DNA from: Bacteroidaceae bacterium
Lineage (GTDB): Bacteria; Bacteroidota; Bacteroidia; Bacteroidales; Bacteroidaceae
DNA: 64,000 nucleotides
Assembly: GCA_017429525.1 (NCBI GenBank)
Contig: JAFROT010000013.1
Span: 124,001 to 188,000 of the forward strand
Direction of reading: 5' to 3'
Under the pieces are notes generated by a model. That model searched no databases, was not told the DNA's origin, and saw only the letters and a program-made list of their open reading frames with translations. Positions 58,533-64,000 of the stretch are shown in pieces (the first letter of the stretch is position 1; each line of letters opens with the position of its first letter). A program made the translations under genes and the position numbers.

Positions 58533-59975
58533 TTAAAGTGTCTGATGCCGAATAACAGATGCGACGTACAGCCCGAGCGCCGTCAGTCCCCCATTCAGAA
58601 GAAGGAGTTCGTAACCGAAATGATAGCCCCACCATTGCGCAGCAACTACAGAGAGGGCATAGCACAACAACGGCGAGGCCACGCATATCCAGGGGATAGC
58701 CTTCGCAGCCGGTTGCCACGCACGACGGCCGAAGAGCCCAAACGCATAGAGCCCTAACAGCGGACCGTAGGTGTACGAGGCTATCATGTAGACGGCATCA
58801 ATTACGCTGGTGTTACCTAACCGTTGGAACAGCAGTATTAGCGCGAACACCGCCAATGCCATCCCCAGATGGACACGCTTGCGCAAACGTTCATCGGAGG
58901 GACGGCCAAGGAGGTCTACGCACACACTCGTCGTGAGGGCTGTCAGCGCACTATCGGCACTTGAGAAGGCTGCTGCCGTAATGCCAAGGGCGAAGAATAA
59001 CAGCGCCGAACGGCCCAGATAGCCACCTGCGCATAACGAAGGCAGAACCTCGTCGCCTGCCGCTGGCAGAACAATCCCATGGTGAGCGGAAAAGAGGTAC
59101 ATCAGCACGCCGAGACTCAGGAACAGGATATTGACGGGCAGATAGAGAAAACCATTCACGAGCATATTCTTCTGCGACTCGCGCAGGGTACGGCATGTCA
59201 GGTTCTTCTGCATCATATCTTGGTCCAGTCCAGTCATCACCACTACGATGAAGGCGCCACTGAGGAATTGCTTCCAGAAATATTGTCGCGACGACCAGTC
59301 ATCAAAGACGAAGATACGGCTCATGTCGCTCGTAATCACCGCCTTGTACGCCTCGCCTATGCCCCACCCTTCCGTCGTGAGGATTGACGACACGATCAGT
59401 AGCAACGCCAGCAAGAGTACAGCCGTCTGCAGACAGTCGGTCCATACGATGGTACCAATGCCGCCACGTCGCGTGTATAGCCAGATGAGCGCCAGCACGA
59501 CGAAAGATGTCGCCCAGAACGGAAAACCCATTGCATCGAAGGCTATGCGCTGCAAGATCAGGCATACCAGGTACAGACGTACGGCTGCGCCCGTCAGTTT
59601 GGACAGCAGGAAGAAGAGCGATCCCGTGCGATAGGCGGTCAACGAGAAGCGCTCGTTCAGATAGGTGTAGATGGATGTCAGTCCCAGTCGGTAGTAAACC
59701 GGCAACAGCACAAAGGCCACCAGCATATAACCCGGCACGAAGCCGAGACACATCTGCAAATAGGTCATTCCCGAGGCACGTACCATTCCCGGCACGCTCA
59801 CGAAGGTGACTCCGCTCAGGCTGGCGCCCAACATACCAAAGGCGACGGCCCACCAGGGTGACCGTCGCTCTGCTCGGTAGAATGTGTCGTTGGTCGCACG
59901 GCGCGCCGTCGCCCATGAGATGGCGAACAGGAGCCCGAAATAAGCCGCAGCAACCAGTAGGAACAATGCTGGCAT
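58533..59975 (-). CDS. sodium:solute symporter family protein
   Basis: A 480-residue SSS-family transporter with about 13 spans. Segments RRATNDTFYRAERRSPWWAV, GASLSGVTFVSVPGMV, GLDQDMMQKNLTCRTLRESQ and AFSSADSALTALTTSVCVDL are typical. It resembles sialic acid or sugar symporters of the family but the substrate is not evident; the neighbours (an acidic protein, map) give no clue. It starts 15 bases after the acidic protein gene ends and may be co-transcribed with it. Confidence 0.9.
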   Translation of the reverse strand: MPALFLLVAAAYFGLLFAISWATARRATNDTFYRAERRSPWWAVAFGMLGASLSGVTFVSVPGMVRASGMTYLQMCLGFVPGYMLVAFVLLPVYYRLGLTSIYTYLNERFSLTAYRTGSLFFLLSKLTGAAVRLYLVCLILQRIAFDAMGFPFWATSFVVLALIWLYTRRGGIGTIVWTDCLQTAVLLLALLLIVSSILTTEGWGIGEAYKAVITSDMSRIFVFDDWSSRQYFWKQFLSGAFIVVVMTGLDQDMMQKNLTCRTLRESQKNMLVNGFLYLPVNILFLSLGVLMYLFSAHHGIVLPAAGDEVLPSLCAGGYLGRSALLFFALGITAAAFSSADSALTALTTSVCVDLLGRPSDERLRKRVHLGMALAVFALILLFQRLGNTSVIDAVYMIASYTYGPLLGLYAFGLFGRRAWQPAAKAIPWICVASPLLCYALSVVAAQWWGYHFGYELLLLNGGLTALGLYVASVIRHQTL

Positions 59976-59990
59976 CGATAATGAGTGCGA

Positions 59991-60794
59991 TTAAAGCACC
60001 GAGAGGCCCGCCGTGTCCTCATCCTCGTCGTCTTTCACATCGGCCTCCGGAGCATAGGTCGAGTAGAATGTCTCATCGTCCTCCGTCGGCTGGGGCTCCT
60101 CATCGTCCTCATCCTCATCGTCAACTTCGCGATCGTCGAGTTCCTCATCATCGTCGTCGTTGTGGATGCGATTACCATCCTCGTCATACTCAGGTTCGAG
60201 CACCATACGCAGTTTCGTGGCAGGCGCTTTCTTCTTGGCAAAGATGGCCTCGATCCAAGTACCTTTCGTCACTTCCAGCACCTCAAAGCCATCAGCAACT
60301 TTACGTTCCAGCGAACCGCCAGGCGCATGGATGCGCGAAGCGGGCAGCGTCGTCGTGCTGATCTCGAAGCCGCTCTCAATGATGTCTTTAACAGAGAGTG
60401 GGATGCTCTCCCAACCTCCACCGAAGTTGCGGTCGATCAGTTCCAAGAGCGTCGATGTGGTGATGTGACGAATGTTCTCGTAGCTCAGGTCCGTCAAGCG
60501 CGAGATATTACGTTTGCGGATAGCTACGCACCCCTTGCGCAGATCTGTGCGGGCAAAGGTTGTCCACTCATCTGTCGTGTACTTGGCCGCCTCGCGCTCA
60601 TCGCCATTATCGAAATGTACTACATCATAGGCCAACCGAATCGTATTCAGCAGTTTCTCCTCATAAGGCGGGAAGCCGTCCTCAATGGCCTCCTTCTCCC
60701 ACAACTCAGCTATCTCGTCAGGAGCAACATTCCAAATGTTATTGGCGTTCAGGTCCAAGATTGACGCCAAGGCGTTTTCGTTATTCTTTGACAT
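59991..60794 (-). CDS. unrecognised protein with highly acidic C-terminus
   Basis: A 267-residue cytoplasmic protein. The N-terminal ~200 residues look globular (ILDLNANNIWNVAPDEIAEL, then WTTFARTDLRKGCVAIRKRN, TLLELIDRNFGGGWESIPL); the last ~65 are almost entirely Asp/Glu (NDDDDEELDDREVDDEDEDD). I do not recognise a family, although similar proteins seem to occur in Prevotella. The ATG at 60794 follows a strong promoter. The acidic tail could mimic nucleic acid or bind basic partners (inference). Confidence 0.8.
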   Translation of the reverse strand: MSKNNENALASILDLNANNIWNVAPDEIAELWEKEAIEDGFPPYEEKLLNTIRLAYDVVHFDNGDEREAAKYTTDEWTTFARTDLRKGCVAIRKRNISRLTDLSYENIRHITTSTLLELIDRNFGGGWESIPLSVKDIIESGFEISTTTLPASRIHAPGGSLERKVADGFEVLEVTKGTWIEAIFAKKKAPATKLRMVLEPEYDEDGNRIHNDDDDEELDDREVDDEDEDDEEPQPTEDDETFYSTYAPEADVKDDEDEDTAGLSVL

Positions 60795-60854
60795 GGATTC
60801 TGTATATATAATATAATAAGGTGTAAAATCGTCTGCCTTTAGGCATTGCGGGCG

Positions 60855-60886
60855 CAAAGATAATCCTAAAGTAAGAGAGTTGCAAA
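60855..60886 (-). promoter_or_regulatory. Bacteroidetes promoter of the acidic protein gene
   Basis: On the minus strand TTTG (60886-60883), 20 bases, TATCTTTG (60862-60855), an exact match. The start codon lies ~60 bases downstream. Confidence 0.85.
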
Positions 60887-60945
60887 TTTTTCCGTAAAAA
60901 AATAGCTCGCTGACAATTCAGCAAGCCATTTCCGTTGATTTCCTG

Positions 60946-61019
60946 TGGAGCATGCGAGACTCGAACTCGCCACCTCTTGACTGCCAGTCAAACGCTCTAG
61001 CCAGATGAGCTAATGCCCC
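60946..61019 (-). tRNA. tRNA-Ala (anticodon GGC)
   Basis: A 74-base tRNA on the minus strand. The acceptor arm GGGGCAT pairs with ATGCTCC (one G-T), the D arm is AGCTCATCTGGCTAGAGC, the anticodon loop is CTGGCAG (GGC) on a TTTGA/TCAAG stem region, and the T arm GGCGAGTTCGAGTCTCGC contains TTCGA. The discriminator base is A and no CCA is encoded. GGC reads GCC/GCU alanine codons. Confidence 0.92.
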
Positions 61020-61038
61020 GTTTCTTTCAAAACCGCTG

Positions 61039-61069
61039 CAAAGGTAGTGTTTTTTTACGAAGTGACAAA
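61039..61069 (-). promoter_or_regulatory. promoter of tRNA-Ala
   Basis: On the minus strand TTTG (61069-61066), 19 bases, TACCTTTG (61046-61039). The tRNA starts 20 bases downstream. Confidence 0.8.
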
Positions 61070-61110
61070 TTTTTTTCGCCATTTTTTTACTCTATGTCTG
61101 CAAAAACACT

Positions 61111-61118
61111 TATCTTTG
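61111..61118 (+). promoter_or_regulatory. -7 promoter element of the zinc-ribbon gene
   Basis: TATCTTTG fits TAnnTTTG; the start codon at 61206 lies ~88 bases downstream. No clear -33 TTTG is seen at the usual distance. Confidence 0.55.
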
Positions 61119-61205
61119 CAGTCAGAAACCGACACATAAGGACTTTTTAGCCCTTTTCCGTGCCTTTCAGAGTAAATTGAAACATTCACGAAAAAACTAT
61201 AGACT

Positions 61206-62117
61206 ATGAGTTTGATTAAATGCCCCGAATGTGGACAACAAGTCTCATCGAAGGCACCCACCTGCCCGCATTGCGGCGTTCGCATCGAAGCGAACATCAA
61301 GCGCTGCCCCGTCTGCGACAGTTTTGTGCTCATGGACGCTGAGCAGTGCCCCAACTGCCATACGAAGTTCGTTGTCAACGAGGGCAGACACGACGAGGTC
61401 GAGGAGACTGTCGCCGACCAACATCACACGCCTGCACACGACACACCTGTTACCGAGCCCACTCGCGCGCACGCCGACGCCAACTACGAGCACGACAACC
61501 TCAGCAACACACCCAGCAAGAAGGACGCACCCTGGTACCTCCTCCTGCTCGCCATCATCATCATTGGCGTAGCTGGCTATTTCTATTGGGATAGCTATCA
61601 GGACAAGATTGCCAGCGAGGAGAAGGCCTACGCAATGCTGCAGGATTGCAACGACCCACTCAACTTCGAGGACTTCATCGCACGTTTCCCCAACAGCAAG
61701 TATGTCCCTGACGTGCGTGAGCGTCTGAAGAATCTGCAGCAGGAAGATGCCCTGTGGGCGCAAGCCTGCAAATCGCTCAACATCACGGCCTTGCAGAACT
61801 ACGTCGACACCCATCCCACATCGCCCCACAAGAAGGAAGCGCTCTTCAAGATCGACTCCATTGAATGGCGGCAGGCTGAACAGCAGGGCACATCGGCAGC
61901 TTTCGAGGCCTACATCGAGCGCCACGAGAACGGCACCTACATCACCGAGGCCTACAATGCCCGCGACAACGCCAAGGCTCGCGAGGAACGTGCTCGCCGC
62001 GACTCCATCGCTGCCCTGCAGCGCGATACTATTCAGGCCGAAGCTGCAGCCACTGCCACAACAGAAGGCGCCTCACATGAGACGCCCGTCCAACAGCCCG
62101 TCATCCCGGCGGAGTAA
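61206..62117 (+). CDS. zinc-ribbon membrane protein
   Basis: A 303-residue protein with two N-terminal zinc ribbons (CPECGQQVSSKAPTCPHCG, then CPVCDSFVLMDAEQCPNCH), a charged linker, a membrane span (WYLLLLAIIIIGVAGYFYW, ~117-135), and a periplasmic helical part with TPR- or outer-membrane-lipoprotein-like helices (FEDFIARFPNSKYVPDVRER). It ends in a low-complexity Ala/Thr tail. Zinc-ribbon membrane proteins of this kind are common in Prevotella; the function is unknown. A TATCTTTG element at 61111-61118 lies upstream. Confidence 0.82.
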   Translation: MSLIKCPECGQQVSSKAPTCPHCGVRIEANIKRCPVCDSFVLMDAEQCPNCHTKFVVNEGRHDEVEETVADQHHTPAHDTPVTEPTRAHADANYEHDNLSNTPSKKDAPWYLLLLAIIIIGVAGYFYWDSYQDKIASEEKAYAMLQDCNDPLNFEDFIARFPNSKYVPDVRERLKNLQQEDALWAQACKSLNITALQNYVDTHPTSPHKKEALFKIDSIEWRQAEQQGTSAAFEAYIERHENGTYITEAYNARDNAKAREERARRDSIAALQRDTIQAEAAATATTEGASHETPVQQPVIPAE

Positions 62118-62130
62118 GAGTTTTCTGAGA

Positions 62131-63600
62131 TTACCGCCTCACCAGCTGAACCACGTTCTCCACGTGCTGTGTGTGAGGGAACATATCCACCGGTTGTATA
62201 CGCGTGACCTTGTAGTCTGCATCCAGCAGCGCAAGGTCACGCGCTTGTGTTGCAGGATTACAGCTCACGTAGACGATGCGCGCCGGCGCGGCCTCCAGAA
62301 TGACCTTGACCACATCCGCATGCATGCCCGCACGAGGAGGATCGGTGATGATGATGTCGGGGCGTCCATGCTCGCGAACGAAATCCTCCGTGAGGATGTC
62401 TTTCATGTCGCCTGCATAGAACTTCGTGTTCGTGATGCCGTTGATCTCGCTGTTCACCTTTGCATCCTCAATGGCCTCAGGCACATACTCGATACCGATA
62501 ACCTCGCGAGCCTCGCGAGCCACGAAGTTGGCTATAGTACCCGTTCCCGTATACAGGTCATAGACAAGGGGCTTCGCAGCCGCTTGCGATTCGCCGTCAA
62601 CTGTCCCGCTTTCGTCACCCTTTTCGTTCCCGCTAAATGCGAATTCCCGGGCCACCTTATAGAGCTCATACGCCTGTTCGGTGTTGGTCTGATAGAAACT
62701 CTTCGCTCCCACTTTGAAGCGTAAGCCTTCCATCTCCAGATAGATATGGTCCTCACCGGCGAACACCTCTACAGGCAGGTCGCCAAACGTATCATTGTAT
62801 TTCTGGTTGTTCACGTAGAGCAACGATGAGATCTCGGGGAAGCGTTCATGCACGTAAGCCAACAACGCCTGTGCCTGCCGGTGCTCCTCGTCCGTAGCCA
62901 TGCAGAACTGAATCAGCAGCATCAGCTCGCCCGTGTTCGAGAGGCGAATCATCATGCCGCGCAACAGTCCCGTGTGCTCGCGGGCATCGAAGAACGTGAG
63001 GCCGTGCTCGTAGGCATAGTCGCGGATGGCCAGGCGCAGGCGATCATTCACGGGGTCCATCAGATGACATTCCTCGATAGGTAAGATCTTGTCGAACGTG
63101 CCATTGGCGTGATATCCCACGCTCTCCTGCCGCTCAAACTGCTCGCCACTCGCAATCTGCTCCTTCGTCAACCAACGGCGATTAGCGAAGCCGAACTCCA
63201 ACTTGTTCCTATACTCCTGCGTCTTGCGCGACCCAAGGATAGGCGTGCACTCTGGCAGTTCCACTTTCCCGATACGTGTCAGCGCGTCCATCACCTGCTG
63301 TTGCTTGGCCTTCAGTTGCAGTTCGTAAGGCAGCATCTGCCATTTACAACCGCCGCAGACCCCGAAGTGGGGGCACATCGGAGCGATACGGTCGCTCGAG
63401 GGCTTCACCATCCTCACCACCTCAGCCTCGGCATACGAGTGTTTCTTCTTCGTCAACTGGATGTCCACGACATCGCCGGGAACGACAAACGGCACAAACA
63501 CCACCATATCATTCACTCGTGTCAACGCCTTGCCTTCAGCGGCAACAGCTTCGATCGTCACGCCCTCCAACAAGGGCAACTGCTTACGTTTTCTTGCCAT
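62131..63600 (-). CDS. rlmD: 23S rRNA (uracil-5-)-methyltransferase RlmD/RumA family
   Basis: A 489-residue SAM-dependent RNA m5U methyltransferase. It has an N-terminal TRAM domain (about 10-65), an iron-sulfur region CPHFGVCGGCKWQ (near 75-87; the fourth Cys is later), a SAM site VYDLYTGTGTIANF, and the catalytic parts TDPPRAGMH and VYVSCNPATQARDL. The RlmD assignment (U1939) over RlmC or TrmA-like members is by family resemblance. The ATG at 63600 directly precedes the RKRK lead; a TATCTTTG element lies upstream. Confidence 0.88.
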   Translation of the reverse strand: MARKRKQLPLLEGVTIEAVAAEGKALTRVNDMVVFVPFVVPGDVVDIQLTKKKHSYAEAEVVRMVKPSSDRIAPMCPHFGVCGGCKWQMLPYELQLKAKQQQVMDALTRIGKVELPECTPILGSRKTQEYRNKLEFGFANRRWLTKEQIASGEQFERQESVGYHANGTFDKILPIEECHLMDPVNDRLRLAIRDYAYEHGLTFFDAREHTGLLRGMMIRLSNTGELMLLIQFCMATDEEHRQAQALLAYVHERFPEISSLLYVNNQKYNDTFGDLPVEVFAGEDHIYLEMEGLRFKVGAKSFYQTNTEQAYELYKVAREFAFSGNEKGDESGTVDGESQAAAKPLVYDLYTGTGTIANFVAREAREVIGIEYVPEAIEDAKVNSEINGITNTKFYAGDMKDILTEDFVREHGRPDIIITDPPRAGMHADVVKVILEAAPARIVYVSCNPATQARDLALLDADYKVTRIQPVDMFPHTQHVENVVQLVRR

Positions 63601-63618
63601 AATCCTTGATTTTGGGCG

Positions 63619-63626
63619 CAAAGATA
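63619..63626 (-). promoter_or_regulatory. -7 promoter element of the rRNA methyltransferase gene
   Basis: TATCTTTG on the minus strand, 18 bases before the start codon at 63600. A -33 TTTG at the usual distance is not evident. Confidence 0.55.
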
Positions 63627-63770
63627 GCGATTATTTATCGAATATTCCTTCTTTTTCCTACCATTTTCCTCCTCCGCCCCCAAAATCGCTCCTTCTCAAC
63701 GGCTTCATTTCCGCTCACTGACTGGCAAACTCCCGTCCAAAGAACGGGCCATAGAGGAGGCTAAGCTAAG

Positions 63771-63998
63771 TCATTCATGCCCCAAGAACGTCACGGAGTT
63801 TATTAACGGTGCATAATCCGTAGCCCTCGCGATCTCCTTCCCCTTCTCCGTCGCAAGCCGTTCCGGATCGGGTGTGATGCCTACCCTCCACAAATCCAAG
63901 CGGTCTGCATCGAAGCAAGTGTCGACGGTCGAATTGCCGGTTTTTGCAGCAACCGTATGCAAGCGGCACGCCTCCTTGAGCAGTTCAATCTCTTCGTC
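63771..63998 (-). CDS. C-terminal part of an uncharacterised protein, runs off the window
   Basis: The frame is open from the right edge to a stop at 63771-63773, giving 75 residues: it begins DEEIELLKEACRLHTV, has TCFDADRLDLWRVGITPDPE and ends NSVTFLGHE. The CFDADRLDLxRVGI segment resembles the last part of a small HD-domain-like protein family of Bacteroidetes, but I am not sure. The 5' part lies beyond the window. Confidence 0.7.
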   Translation of the reverse strand, partial: DEEIELLKEACRLHTVAAKTGNSTVDTCFDADRLDLWRVGITPDPERLATEKGKEIARATDYAPLINSVTFLGHE

Positions 63999-64000
63999 AG

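Overview
The window reads as the chromosome of an anaerobic gut-type Bacteroidales bacterium, most likely in the Prevotellaceae. Supporting signs are many promoters of the Bacteroidetes form TTTG-N19/20-TAnnTTTG, a ferredoxin-dependent 2-oxoacid oxidoreductase operon, a Bat (aerotolerance) operon, the order tsaD-pncC-rpmB-rpmG-DUF4295-ftsY-rimO-HU, Fkp-type GDP-fucose synthesis and secreted M6 peptidases with short Prevotella-like C-terminal tails. No rRNA, integrase, transposase or CRISPR array was seen. One tRNA (Ala, GGC) is present.

Layout. 0-3.2 kb (+): leucine/isoleucine synthesis (leuC partial, leuD, an isopropylmalate/citramalate synthase homologue). 3.3-6.6 kb (+): 2-oxoacid:ferredoxin oxidoreductase operon with a 57-residue membrane peptide. 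6.7-8.9 kb: putative porin. 9.5-15.6 kb (-): manC, fkp, a Gfo/Idh/MocA oxidoreductase and a DUF4421 protein, supplying GDP-mannose and GDP-fucose for surface glycans. 15.6-20.1 kb (-): two M6 peptidases. 20.3-21.7 kb: ispE and queF, convergent. 21.8-27.8 kb: an accessory island. 27.9-33.7 kb (-): sialic-acid operon (nanA, small beta-barrel protein, mutarotase-symporter fusion, AGE epimerase). 34.0-38.6 kb (+): queuosine-precursor transporter, queC, thioredoxin-like protein, rnz and two small proteins. 38.8-40.3 kb (-): ECF sigma operon. 41.7-50.3 kb (-): moxR-DUF58-bat operon. 50.4-58.4 kb (-): HU proteins, rimO, ftsY, ribosomal proteins, pncC, tsaD, map. 58.5-64 kb: a symporter, an acidic protein, tRNA-Ala, a zinc-ribbon protein, an RlmD-type methyltransferase and a partial gene.

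The most unusual part is the AT-rich island at 21.8-27.8 kb. It holds three short genes that each keep only part of an essential housekeeping protein: a condensed DnaE that lacks its catalytic core, a sigma-70 that stops after region 2, and the C-terminal domain of FtsZ. They lie in two small operons that share a duplicated ~85-bp hairpin-plus-promoter module. Two unrecognised proteins accompany them, and a WYL-domain regulator overlapping a PD-(D/E)XK nuclease gene lies just upstream. A decayed copy of the DnaE-like C-terminus lies beyond a repeat-rich 1.1-kb spacer. Domain decoys or dominant-negative regulators of replication, transcription and division are possible explanations, but their role is inferred.

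Two repeat systems also stand out. Tandem arrays with a period of exactly 22 bp occur at four intergenic sites, two of them sharing nearly the same unit. GC-rich inverted-repeat elements have entered coding sequence in the sialic-acid genes, supplying the start codon of one of them.
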